Assembly: GCA_030652995.1 (NCBI GenBank)
Contig: JAUSAG010000046.1
Coordinates: 1-64,000, forward strand
Reading direction: 5' to 3'
From: Methylotenera sp.
GTDB taxonomy: Bacteria > Pseudomonadota > Gammaproteobacteria > Burkholderiales > Methylophilaceae
DNA length: 64,000 nt
The notes under the pieces are model-generated. The model was not told the origin of the DNA and ran no database searches. It saw nothing but the letters and a program-made list of their open reading frames with translations. The translations under genes were made by a program, and so were the position numbers. Within the stretch, counting starts at the first letter, position 1. The number at the start of each line of letters is the position of its first letter. This document shows positions 45,082-53,493 of this stretch, piece by piece.

Positions 45082-45098
45082 TGTGCGCTAACTGATTT

Positions 45099-45137
45099 AG
45101 GCTTGTTAAGCGCTAAAATTAATCACTTAACAAGCCT
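45099..45137 (+). terminator. stem-loop between pstS and pstC
   Basis: AGGCTTGTTAAG (45099-45110) pairs with CTTAACAAGCCT (45126-45137). The following T-stretch is weak. Such a hairpin can stabilise the pstS end of the message or partly stop transcription, so that binding protein is made in excess over the membrane subunits. Confidence 0.6.
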
Positions 45138-45180
45138 TTAGTCTTTCTAAAATCCGCTACAATAAGCTGGTGTACTCAAC

Positions 45181-46128
45181 GTGAATACGGTAAATCAAGT
45201 GCTAAATAACCCTATAAATCTTCAAGTTAGTGATCGTCTTTCCAAGAACTTTACCCGGCATTTTAAAGAACGTGTCATTGAGTTTGTGTTAATGCTGGCA
45301 GCGCTTTCTGCAGTCTTTACCACTTTGGCTATTGTGGGCATTTTGTTGTATGAATCTTACAGTTTTTTTGAGCATGTCGCGCTTAAAGACTTTTTAACTG
45401 ACACCATGTGGACGCCGCTATTTGAAAATCCGCGCTACGGCATATTGCCATTAGTATCGGGTACACTCACAATCACTGGCGTTGCGCTCCTAATTGCTAT
45501 TCCAATTGGTACAATCAGTGCAATTTACCTATCTGAATTTGCTTCTCATAAGGTGCGCGAAACAGTCAAGCCCATACTAGAGCTTTTAGAAGGTGTGCCA
45601 ACCATTGTGTTCGGTTTCTTTGCCCTGTTGCTGGTAACACCTTTGTTACAAAAAATATTTCCTGGATTACCCACGTTTAATATGCTAAGTCCAGGCATTG
45701 TAGTGGGTATTATGATTATTCCTTACATTGCATCAGTGTCTGAAGATGCCATGCGCGCCGTGCCTATGAGTATGCGCGAGGGCTCTTACGCCATGGGGGC
45801 AACACGCTTTCAAACTGCTGTGCGCGTGGTAACGCCAGCTGCTACTTCTGGCATTGTTGCGGCTTATATTTTAGGTATATCACGTGCCATTGGCGAAACC
45901 ATGGTGGTAGCGATTGCCGCAGGTCAGCAGCCTAACCTGACCTTTAATCCGATGGAGTCGGCCGCTACGATTACTGCTTACATTGTGCAAGTGGCCATGG
46001 GAGATTTGCCGCATGGCAGCATTGGCTATCAAAGTATTTTTGCCGCAGGCTTGGTGTTAATGCTGATGACGCTCACTTTGAATATTATTGGCCATATGAC
46101 ACGCAAGAAATTTAGCGAGAGATATTAA
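45181..46128 (+). CDS. pstC: phosphate ABC transporter permease PstC
   Basis: Inner-membrane permease of 315 residues, starting at GTG. It has six membrane segments and the ABC-permease EAA-type loop (MRAVPMSMREGSYAMGATRF). The following LGISRAIGETMVVAIAAG is typical of PstC. It is followed by pstA after 1 bp. Confidence 0.94.
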   Translation: MNTVNQVLNNPINLQVSDRLSKNFTRHFKERVIEFVLMLAALSAVFTTLAIVGILLYESYSFFEHVALKDFLTDTMWTPLFENPRYGILPLVSGTLTITGVALLIAIPIGTISAIYLSEFASHKVRETVKPILELLEGVPTIVFGFFALLLVTPLLQKIFPGLPTFNMLSPGIVVGIMIIPYIASVSEDAMRAVPMSMREGSYAMGATRFQTAVRVVTPAATSGIVAAYILGISRAIGETMVVAIAAGQQPNLTFNPMESAATITAYIVQVAMGDLPHGSIGYQSIFAAGLVLMLMTLTLNIIGHMTRKKFSERY

Positions 46129-46129
46129 A

Positions 46130-47077
46130 ATGAATCCGCAACCACAAACAAACACACTTAAAAATCTTGATGAAGTGCGCGCCATGATTAAGCGCCACAA
46201 GCTTAATGATTATATTTTTTCAATTATCGGCTTACTTTGTTTAATGGTAGGCTTACTCACCCTACTGACGCTGTTTATAGATTTAATTCTATCGGGTTAC
46301 CCCAAATTACTTTCAGCCAGTTTTTATACTGATTTTCCTTCCCGCCGTGCCGCTAGCGCGGGTTTGTTGTCGGCTTTGGTCGGCTCTTCTTTGGTGATGC
46401 TGGTAACGTTTTTTTCAGCTGTACCCATGGGCGTCATGGCTGCCATTTATCTTGAAGAATACGCACCTAAAAACTGGTTCTCCGATTTAATTGAAATCAA
46501 TGTCTCCAATCTTGCAGCAGTGCCTTCTATTATTTATGGTTTATTGGCACTCGGCCTATTTGTGTATATTCTGGATTTTGGTCAGAGCATACTCACGGCT
46601 GGCTTAACACTGGGTTTGTTAATTTTGCCAGTAGTGATTGTGGCCACACGTGAAGCGATACGTAGCATCCCGATTGCAATTCGTGAAGCAGCCTACGCGG
46701 TAGGTGCCACCAAATGGCAAGTGGTGTACGACCACGTGATTAAATATTCCTTCGGTGGCATTCTCACTGGTGTCATCATTGGCATGGCACGTGCAATCGG
46801 TGAAACCGCCCCAATTATCACCATTGGTGCACTCACGTTTATCGCATTTTTGCCGCCATCCCCTATCACAACAGCGCCGCCATTTCTTAACTTTGAGTGG
46901 TTGTCTTCTGGCTTTACTGTATTACCTATTCAAATGTTCAGTTGGCTTTCCAGACCAAGCGAGGCGTTTCATGTCAATGCAGCAGCAGCAGGTGTAATCA
47001 TTATTCTAGTCACATTATTGATGAATGGTTTTGCCATCAGAATGCGCTACAAAATGCGTAAAAACATCAAATGGTAA
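46130..47077 (+). CDS. pstA: phosphate ABC transporter permease PstA
   Basis: Second permease (315 residues), with six membrane segments, the EAA loop REAIRSIPIAIREAAYAVG and a GMARAIGETAPIITIG segment diagnostic of PstA. It starts 1 bp after the pstC stop. Confidence 0.94.
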   Translation: MNPQPQTNTLKNLDEVRAMIKRHKLNDYIFSIIGLLCLMVGLLTLLTLFIDLILSGYPKLLSASFYTDFPSRRAASAGLLSALVGSSLVMLVTFFSAVPMGVMAAIYLEEYAPKNWFSDLIEINVSNLAAVPSIIYGLLALGLFVYILDFGQSILTAGLTLGLLILPVVIVATREAIRSIPIAIREAAYAVGATKWQVVYDHVIKYSFGGILTGVIIGMARAIGETAPIITIGALTFIAFLPPSPITTAPPFLNFEWLSSGFTVLPIQMFSWLSRPSEAFHVNAAAAGVIIILVTLLMNGFAIRMRYKMRKNIKW

Positions 47078-47119
47078 TCGCACATCACTTAATATCTATA
47101 TAACGGGAATATATTTCAT

Positions 47120-47899
47120 ATGATAACAACAACTACGCCAATAAAGGCTGAAGCCCGCAACCTCAGCTTCTTTTATAACGGTGGCAACCATGCAGTAAAA
47201 GGCGTTACTATGCCTTTATATGAAAATAAAATTACAGCACTGATCGGGCCTTCAGGCTGTGGTAAATCAACATTTCTGCGCTGCTTTAACCGCATGCATG
47301 ACCTATACCCTGGGAACAAATATGAGGGGCAAATCGTCATGCACCCCGACAATACCAACATTTTGGAAAAAAGCGTTGATCCGATTGAAGTACGTATGCG
47401 CATTAGCATGGTGTTTCAGAAGCCCAATCCGTTCCCTAAATCCATTTACGAAAATGTGGCTTACGGTCTGCGTGTACGTGGTGAAAACAACAAACGTATG
47501 TTGGATGACAAAGTAGAAGAAGCCCTTAAAGGGGCTGCATTATGGAATGAGGTCAAAGACCGCCAGCAAGACTTAGCTTTTAATTTATCAGGTGGCCAAC
47601 AACAACGTTTATGTATTGCACGCGCCTTGGCAACAGACCCTGAAATCATGCTGTTTGATGAGCCAACCTCGGCACTTGACCCGATTGCTACCGCCAACAT
47701 TGAAGAGCTAATGAGTGAGCTTAAAAATAAACTCACTATTTTAGTGGTGACCCACAATATGCAACAGGCCGCACGTATCTCGGATTACACAGCTTATATG
47801 TATTTAGGTGAATTGATGGAATACGGTGATACTGATATGATTTTTACACGCCCGACGCGTAAAGAAACTGAGGATTACATTACCGGTAAATTTGGTTAA
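47120..47899 (+). CDS. pstB: phosphate ABC transporter ATPase PstB
   Basis: Cytoplasmic ATPase of 259 residues. Walker [13 protein letters not shown] signature [15 protein letters not shown] and Walker [14 protein letters not shown] are intact. No phoU gene follows. The operon is closed by a terminator, so the PhoU role must lie elsewhere in the genome or partly with the DUF47 protein. Confidence 0.95.
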   Translation: MITTTTPIKAEARNLSFFYNGGNHAVKGVTMPLYENKITALIGPSGCGKSTFLRCFNRMHDLYPGNKYEGQIVMHPDNTNILEKSVDPIEVRMRISMVFQKPNPFPKSIYENVAYGLRVRGENNKRMLDDKVEEALKGAALWNEVKDRQQDLAFNLSGGQQQRLCIARALATDPEIMLFDEPTSALDPIATANIEELMSELKNKLTILVVTHNMQQAARISDYTAYMYLGELMEYGDTDMIFTRPTRKETEDYITGKFG

Positions 47900-47931
47900 A
47901 CTGGCTAGCTAATGTCTCTGTAACCACTAAT

Positions 47932-47964
47932 AAAACAGCTAACGTAAAGTTAGCTGTTTTATTG
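47932..47964 (+). terminator. intrinsic terminator after pstB
   Basis: AAAACAGCTAAC (47932-47943) pairs with GTTAGCTGTTTT (47949-47960), followed by ATTG. The stem ends in a T-run. It closes the pstSCAB operon. Confidence 0.85.
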
Positions 47965-48043
47965 TATGTAACGAATGTTTACCTACCCCATTTATTAAAG
48001 TATCAATCTAAAGCCAATAATTTACCTTAGCTGTAAAAACTGC

Positions 48044-49264
48044 TTAAACGCTCAATTGCTGACGCGTACTTTTAGCTTTAGGTACTTGAACCTCTTGCTG
48101 AACGGTAAGCTGGTTATTCTTCAATTGACTATAAAACTTCAACATGCGCTCCGCTTGCAATTTGGCGGTCCATTTCGCTAACACATAAGCTTTAGCGCGA
48201 TGTCCTAGCTCAAACCTTTCTTCAGGGTTAAGCAACAATTGATACACTTTTTCAGCAAATTGGGCTATGTTGTCCGGCGCAATTAACGCGCCTTGCCCTT
48301 CTATTAAAATTGAAGCCGTGCCTAATTCCGCAATCGCCACTACCGGCGTGCCTTGCGCCATGGCTTCTAATAACACCAAACCTTGCGTCTCGCTTTTAGA
48401 TGCAAATACAAATACATCGGCCGCCTGATAACATGCATTTAGCTCTTTATGTCGATCTAAATATCCAATAAATTTGATATTATTTTCTAGTCTAAGATTT
48501 TTTGCCAATTTATGTAAACTTGCCTCTGCGGGGCCTTCACCAGCCACAACCAAAAGCACGTCCGGGCGCTGCTCAATTAAAGCCTTGGTCATGTCCAGTA
48601 AAAAGCTGATGTTTTTCTCAAAGGCAACTCGCCCCACGTATAGCAACATGGGCCGATCTACAGCAATGCCATACTTTTCTCTAAACGCTTTACCATCAGC
48701 CACTTTAAAACTATGTGCCTGCAATCCAGTTGGAATCACATCTGAGCATACTTTTACACCGTAACCGCGCAACACCTCCAACATAGGCTGCGATGGTGCA
48801 ACAATCGCATCGACTGCATTACATTGGCGCTTAGAGATCATTCTTGCCATGGCGCGCGCCATCATCTTAGGTATCCAAGGTAGGTAGTGATGCAAATAAT
48901 CTTCAAAAAAGGTGTGGTAGGTTTCTACACAAGGCACGTTTAATTCACGTGCTAATTTAAGCCCCAGATAATGCGCTACAAAAGGGGTATGCACATGCAC
49001 AATGTCGTAATTTTCTAGGCGCAACTCTGGCAGGCGATTGACCACCTCACCATATTTCATCAATTTATCTTCTGGATCAAAGTAAATGCTTCGCGCTGAG
49101 ATGCGCTTAATCCATGACTCATCTTGCGTTGGAATACCGTAATCCGGGGCAATCAAATGTACCACATGCCCCAAATTTTGCATCTGCTCTACAAAAGTTC
49201 TAATTGACGTTGACACCCCATTGATACGCGGGAAATAGACATCAGATATAAATAGTATTTTCAT
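48044..49264 (-). CDS. GT4-family glycosyltransferase (probable lipid glycosyltransferase)
   Basis: GT-B fold glycosyltransferase, about 406 residues from ATG at 49264, where the typical opening MKILFISDVYFPRINGVSTS begins. The GT4 catalytic glutamates appear in FVFASKSETQGLVLLEAM (EX7E). LLYVGRVAFEKNI is the nucleotide-sugar domain motif. It resembles enzymes of the diacylglycerol/phosphatidylinositol glycosyltransferase type (MGS/Agt/PimB-like). A Pho-box-like promoter precedes it, and it is divergent from a phospholipase C-like gene, so glycolipid synthesis during phosphate starvation is likely (inference). Confidence 0.82.
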   Translation of the reverse strand: MKILFISDVYFPRINGVSTSIRTFVEQMQNLGHVVHLIAPDYGIPTQDESWIKRISARSIYFDPEDKLMKYGEVVNRLPELRLENYDIVHVHTPFVAHYLGLKLARELNVPCVETYHTFFEDYLHHYLPWIPKMMARAMARMISKRQCNAVDAIVAPSQPMLEVLRGYGVKVCSDVIPTGLQAHSFKVADGKAFREKYGIAVDRPMLLYVGRVAFEKNISFLLDMTKALIEQRPDVLLVVAGEGPAEASLHKLAKNLRLENNIKFIGYLDRHKELNACYQAADVFVFASKSETQGLVLLEAMAQGTPVVAIAELGTASILIEGQGALIAPDNIAQFAEKVYQLLLNPEERFELGHRAKAYVLAKWTAKLQAERMLKFYSQLKNNQLTVQQEVQVPKAKSTRQQLSV

Positions 49265-49309
49265 TGGTATGGTCGGCCTCATCATTAAATAAATCAACAA
49301 GATAGGCAA

Positions 49310-49343
49310 AATATAACCATGCAATGTGACAATTTAATGAATA
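49310..49343 (-). promoter_or_regulatory. Pho-box-like promoter of the glycosyltransferase gene
   Basis: Minus-strand TATTCATTAAATTGTCAC (49343-49326) matches the Pho-box consensus at only 13 of 18 positions, but a good -10 (TATATT, 49315-49310) follows exactly ten bases later, as at the other PHO-type promoters here. That would give a leader of about 39 nt. Confidence 0.55.
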
Positions 49344-49400
49344 TGACATTTATATGCATACTGAGCTGATGCAATAAACAAACATCTCGTCTACAGGCTA

Positions 49401-49440
49401 CCGTCATCAAACTATCATGATGCTGTCATGTTTTATTCAT
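49401..49440 (+). promoter_or_regulatory. tandem Pho-box half-sites upstream of the phospholipase gene
   Basis: Four half-sites are repeated every 11 bp: CCGTCAT (49401), CTATCAT (49412), CTGTCAT (49423) and TATTCAT (49434). The first pair matches the consensus at 15 of 18 positions and the second at 13. The 11-bp repeat is the mark of PhoB arrays. It extends beyond an apparent upstream ATG of the downstream gene (49428), so that ATG is probably not the start. Confidence 0.72.
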
Positions 49441-49463
49441 GCGTTACTGGCAAAGTCACGGGC

Positions 49464-50315
49464 ATGCAAGTACCCAACCTTATCAAAAAGTGTTACTGGT
49501 GGCTGCCATGCTGCTTATATTCTGCAGATGCAAGCGCATGGGGGCTGGTCACACACCTTTATTTCGCACAGTCACTGCTTTGGGCAATGCCATTGCTTGA
49601 TCCTCGGCTACAAAGGGCAATCAAACAGTTTCCTGATTTAGTCATGGCGGGAGCATGCTTGCCAGATTTAGCGATTATCAGCCATCGTTTTCGCCATACC
49701 CACTTATGGGAAAATGCTCACCATCTGCTAAACATCGCACAAAATGATGAAGAAGTAGCCATCGCAATTGGCTACGCTAGTCATTTATACATTGATGTGA
49801 TTGCTCACCATCACTTTGTACCTGCACATGAAGCCATGTGGCTAAAAAGCACTATGTTTACCCATATCACTTCCGAATGGGCTATGGATGCACATTTAGC
49901 ACCACTATTAAACACATCGCCAGGAAAACTATTACGCGAGCATCAAGCATTGTTGGCTAGATTTATATCGCCACATTTCAGATGTTCGGAAAGCGTGACC
50001 AATATAGCACTAAAACGTCTAGCACTTGGAGACAGCGTATTAAGACGCATTAAGTTGCCGCATCTTATTTATGGCATCGTGCGTTTTCTTGACAAACGCA
50101 TCAGCAAACACTTTGTGTACTATATAGCAAAAACACAGGTTGCCATCGCAGATATCGGAGAAGTCCTGAATGGCAGTAAACCAGTGTTTGAGCCAGAGCT
50201 AAAGAATATCAGCGTAGAGCAATTAGATAAATGGCGTGATGAGTGCCTAAACCACCTGAACTTGATGCATCCAAAACCGATTCAATATTTTGTCGGTCCT
50301 AAATACAAACTTTAG
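49464..50315 (+). CDS. zinc-dependent phospholipase C-family protein (secreted)
   Basis: Member of the zinc-dependent PLC (PF00882-like) family, 283 residues from the ATG at 49464. A signal peptide with KK, a hydrophobic core and ADASA ends just before a tryptophan. In clostridial alpha-toxin the mature N-terminal Trp is a zinc ligand, and WGLVTHLYFAQ here has the same Trp-His spacing pattern. Further His/Asp zinc ligands are in GACLPDL, ENAHHLLN and ASHLYIDVIAHHHFVP. A frame open to 49428 overlaps Pho-box half-sites. The role is probably phospholipid turnover to save phosphate. Confidence 0.78.
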   Translation: MQVPNLIKKCYWWLPCCLYSADASAWGLVTHLYFAQSLLWAMPLLDPRLQRAIKQFPDLVMAGACLPDLAIISHRFRHTHLWENAHHLLNIAQNDEEVAIAIGYASHLYIDVIAHHHFVPAHEAMWLKSTMFTHITSEWAMDAHLAPLLNTSPGKLLREHQALLARFISPHFRCSESVTNIALKRLALGDSVLRRIKLPHLIYGIVRFLDKRISKHFVYYIAKTQVAIADIGEVLNGSKPVFEPELKNISVEQLDKWRDECLNHLNLMHPKPIQYFVGPKYKL

Positions 50316-50364
50316 TTGATATACGTAGACAAAACCCAAGCAGTTAACTGTCGGGTATAGTGAT

Positions 50365-50901
50365 TTATACGAAAAGAAAAGACAATCCGCCGATCAGCGA
50401 ACCAAGTAGCGCCCCTGCAATGACATCACTTGGATAATGCAACCCCAATACCACGCGTGACAACGCCACCATTAATGTGAATGGCACCAAAAAAAACGAC
50501 AAGTGAGGAAAGTAACTAAGCGCCACTACAGTAAACACGACTGCGTGCAAAGTATGCCCTGAAGGAAAACTGAATTTATCCAGCGGTATACCTGTTAAAT
50601 AGATGTCCTGTCGCACTTGGTAAGGGCGTGGTCTTAAAGTTTTACCCTTCAGCCACTTATAAAGCAAGGTGCCCACCAAGCCCGCAGACGCCATATGGAT
50701 GACCGATGTTAGCCCTTCTGTGCCTTTAAAAACCAGCACACCCAACATAAGTGCATACCAAAATATCCCATCACCCAACCGACTGGCGATTCTGAAACTA
50801 TCACGAATCAACCTGTATTGACTGGTATGATTCACTGCAACGCATACATTGCTATCCAACTGATGCATGCGGTGCATATATAAGCGCATATTAAATGACA
50901 T
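50365..50901 (-). CDS. PAP2-family membrane phosphatase
   Basis: Membrane-bound lipid-phosphate phosphatase of 178 residues. The three signature motifs are visible: KWLKGKTLRPRP, FPSGHTLHA and SRVVLGLHYPSD. Several membrane helices are present. It converges on the PLC gene and has a good RBS (GGAGG). It could dephosphorylate phosphatidate, lyso-phosphatidate or undecaprenyl pyrophosphate. Its position beside the lipid genes suggests diacylglycerol supply, but no Pho box is seen. Confidence 0.88.
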   Translation of the reverse strand: MSFNMRLYMHRMHQLDSNVCVAVNHTSQYRLIRDSFRIASRLGDGIFWYALMLGVLVFKGTEGLTSVIHMASAGLVGTLLYKWLKGKTLRPRPYQVRQDIYLTGIPLDKFSFPSGHTLHAVVFTVVALSYFPHLSFFLVPFTLMVALSRVVLGLHYPSDVIAGALLGSLIGGLSFLFV

Positions 50902-51155
50902 CTTTCACCTCCAATTGACTTTAATTGAGGCTAGCTTGTCATTTAAAAATGAATATTTAATGAATTAAATATGAAGGTTTGTTGAATTAGACGTAGCGGC
51001 AACTATCGTCATGGATAGCGCTCGACGCATCAAAATTTTTGATGCATATTAACAATTCTCAGTAATTGCCAATTTAACTCACCTGGAGCGGTCAGTGATC
51101 ATTAGAATTGTTCACATTAGGCCAACCTAAAAATAGTTATTGGCATCAAAAGTTT
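50902..51155. other. intergenic region with inverted repeats between PAP2 and glmM
   Basis: No gene is seen. A palindrome GCATCAAAA-TTTTTGATGC lies at 51027-51045. AACAATTCT (51051-51059) is the reverse complement of AGAATTGTT (51104-51112). The latter pair could be the ends of a decayed mobile element, or chance. No T-run makes a clear glmM terminator. Confidence 0.35.
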
Positions 51156-52514
51156 TTAACGAGCGGCTTGCGCCACCACATCAGCAATTTTCTGTGCTAA
51201 TGCTTTTACCTGCACCTCGTCTTCACCTTCTACCATCACGCGAATTTTAGGCTCGGTACCTGATGCTCGGAGCAATACCCGTCCCGTGTCTTTTAGGTCC
51301 GCCTCGGCTGATTTAACTGCATTTTGAATATCACAATGTGCGTTTAAATCAATTTTCTGTTGCGTAGTCACGTTAATTAACACTTGCGGATATAGCGTCA
51401 AACCTGCACTTAACTGGCCTAATGTTTTTTGACAAAGAATCATCGCATGTAGTACCTGCAAGGCGGCAATAATGCCATCGCCACTGCTGTGCTTATCAAG
51501 CGTTAATATATGTCCGGAGTTCTCGCCACCTAATTGCCAGTTATTTTGATTAAGCAACTCCAGCACGTAACGATCACCCACTTTAGCGCGAGCAAAAGGA
51601 ACATGCATAGCGGCAAGTTTATGTTCCAAGGCCAAGTTCGTCATTAGCGTGCCAACTACACCGCCTTGCAACAAACCACTTTGTTGGCGTGCCGCTGCAA
51701 TGATATAAAGTAGCTGGTCACCATCCAGCAAGTTACCTTCAGCGTCCACCATCATCACTCGGTCACCATCGCCATCAAACGCAATACCTAAATCGGCTTG
51801 ATGCTCAACCACCGCTTTCTGCAAGGCTTGCGGATGCGTAGAACCAACCTGTTCGTTAATGTTTAGGCCATCTGGTTTGTTACCAATGGCGATTACCTCG
51901 GCACCTAGCTCATGAAACACGGGTGGCGCGACATGGTAAGTGGCGCCATGTGCACAATCTAAAACGATTTTTAGTCCACGCAAGTCAAGCTGACTGGGGA
52001 ATGTGCTTTTACAAAACTCAATATATCGTCCAGCAGCATCATCAATACGGCGCGCTTTACCTAACTTAGCCGACTCCATCACCTGCATAGGCTCATCAAG
52101 CGCTGCCTCAATGGCATGCTCCACTTCATCGGGTAATTTAGTGCCGAGACTTGAGAAAAATTTTATGCCGTTATCGTAAAAAGGATTATGCGAGGCAGAA
52201 ATAACAATGCCCGCCTGTGCGCGCAGGGCGCGAGTAAGATAAGCTACTGCAGGCGTAGGCATTGGCCCTGTTAATAACACGTCAACACCGGCAGCCGAAA
52301 GTCCAGCCTCCAGCGCAGCTTCAAGCATGTAGCCAGAAATTCGCGTATCTTTACCAATCAGCACGGCAGGATGTGCGCCCTTCGCTAAATGACTATCCAA
52401 CCCGGTCAGCACACGTCCTGCGGCATAACCTAGGCGCATCATAAAGTCTGGGGTAATCGGTGTATCACCAACACGACCACGAATACCATCTGTGCCAAAA
52501 TATTTCTTACTCAT
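51156..52514 (-). CDS. glmM: phosphoglucosamine mutase GlmM
   Basis: Converts glucosamine-6-phosphate to glucosamine-1-phosphate for UDP-GlcNAc and peptidoglycan synthesis. The 452-residue protein has the phosphoserine loop [15 protein letters not shown] (Ser108), the metal-binding [10 protein letters not shown] and the sugar-binding GGENSGH. The C-terminal phosphate-binding [11 protein letters not shown] is present. folP lies upstream. Confidence 0.96.
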   Translation of the reverse strand: MSKKYFGTDGIRGRVGDTPITPDFMMRLGYAAGRVLTGLDSHLAKGAHPAVLIGKDTRISGYMLEAALEAGLSAAGVDVLLTGPMPTPAVAYLTRALRAQAGIVISASHNPFYDNGIKFFSSLGTKLPDEVEHAIEAALDEPMQVMESAKLGKARRIDDAAGRYIEFCKSTFPSQLDLRGLKIVLDCAHGATYHVAPPVFHELGAEVIAIGNKPDGLNINEQVGSTHPQALQKAVVEHQADLGIAFDGDGDRVMMVDAEGNLLDGDQLLYIIAAARQQSGLLQGGVVGTLMTNLALEHKLAAMHVPFARAKVGDRYVLELLNQNNWQLGGENSGHILTLDKHSSGDGIIAALQVLHAMILCQKTLGQLSAGLTLYPQVLINVTTQQKIDLNAHCDIQNAVKSAEADLKDTGRVLLRASGTEPKIRVMVEGEDEVQVKALAQKIADVVAQAAR

Positions 52515-52571
52515 GCTTTATCCTTGATTAAACGCTACGATGCAACTTCATTGATTTTTAGAAAATTATAA

Positions 52572-53423
52572 TTACCCAATCAAAATCGCGGTCACTACTT
52601 TGAGCGCATCGACAGTTGCTTTTACATCATGCACCCGTACTATTTTCGCACCTTTCATGGCAGAGATGACTGAAGCGGCAAGCCCTGCATGCAATCGTTG
52701 TGACTCATCACCCCCCGCTATTTTCCCTAACACCGCCTTACGAGAAAGCCCCACCAAAAGTGGTGGTCCAATATTGGCTAAATCATCTAAATGTTGGATC
52801 AACGCAACATTATGCGCAGTTGTCTTTCCAAAACCAAAACCAGGGTCAAGCAAAATACGCTCGCGAGCGATGCCATGCGCTATTGCGGCATGCAACCTAT
52901 CCGTTAAAAACCGTTTAACCTCACTCACTACGTCACTATAGCTTGGGTTTAATTGCATTGTTTGCGGTGTGCCTTGCATATGCATTAAACATACACCAAC
53001 ATGGCTATTAGCAACAATTTCAAGCGCGCCGTCTTTGCCAGCGCCTTCTTGCAGGGCTCGGACATCATTTACAATATCAATACCTGCTGCAATGGCCGCG
53101 CGCATCACCTCAGGCTTATAAGTATCAATTGAAAGTGGTATGGTTGATACCGCACTCAACGCTTCAATGACTGGAATCACTCGGCTTAACTCTTCACCCA
53201 AGCTCACAGCAGTGGCGCCAGGTCGGGTTGATTCCCCACCAATATCCAAGATATCAGCACCTTCATCGATCAACTTAAGCGCATGCTCAATGGCTAATGC
53301 AGTAGAGGCGTACCGACCACCGTCAGAAAATGAATCTGGGGTTACATTGACAATACCCATGACATGCGGCCGATTTAGATTGAGTCGGTATTGTCCACAA
53401 ATAAATTGAGAGTGAGCATGCAT
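52572..53423 (-). CDS. folP: dihydropteroate synthase FolP
   Basis: Joins p-aminobenzoate and pterin pyrophosphate in folate synthesis. The 283-residue protein starts with the usual 20-residue lead before VMGIVNVTPDSFSDGG and has DIGGESTRPGA (the pterin/PABA loops) and LLDPGFGFGKT. The start at 53423 lies only 5 bp after a perfect TATAAT (53434-53429) and lacks a Shine-Dalgarno sequence, suggesting a leaderless or nearly leaderless message. Confidence 0.95.
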   Translation of the reverse strand: MHAHSQFICGQYRLNLNRPHVMGIVNVTPDSFSDGGRYASTALAIEHALKLIDEGADILDIGGESTRPGATAVSLGEELSRVIPVIEALSAVSTIPLSIDTYKPEVMRAAIAAGIDIVNDVRALQEGAGKDGALEIVANSHVGVCLMHMQGTPQTMQLNPSYSDVVSEVKRFLTDRLHAAIAHGIARERILLDPGFGFGKTTAHNVALIQHLDDLANIGPPLLVGLSRKAVLGKIAGGDESQRLHAGLAASVISAMKGAKIVRVHDVKATVDALKVVTAILIG

Positions 53424-53428
53424 GCGTC

Positions 53429-53434
53429 ATTATA
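53429..53434 (-). promoter_or_regulatory. TATAAT -10 immediately before folP
   Basis: A perfect TATAAT on the minus strand ends 5 bp before the folP ATG. Transcription would begin at or next to the start codon. The -35 region falls inside the ftsH terminator hairpin and is weak. Confidence 0.5.
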
Positions 53435-53437
53435 CTT

Positions 53438-53470
53438 AATAAAAAGGGCTAGAAATATCTAGCCCTTTTG
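53438..53470 (-). terminator. intrinsic terminator after ftsH
   Basis: AAAAGGGCTAGA (53442-53453) pairs with TCTAGCCCTTTT (53458-53469), with a T-run on the minus strand and a longer T-rich stretch on the plus strand. It separates ftsH from folP. Confidence 0.88.
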
Positions 53471-53493
53471 TGTTTTTTAAAAATCGAAAAAAA

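Noticed and set aside
50902-51000. TTGTCAT near the PAP2 gene as a Pho half-site
   Set aside because: It is on the wrong strand for the PAP2 gene and has no 11-bp-spaced partner.
51051-51112. Inverted repeat AACAATTCT/AGAATTGTT as possible ends of a small mobile element
   Set aside because: Only 9 bp arms, no target-site duplication that I can see and no other copy in the window.
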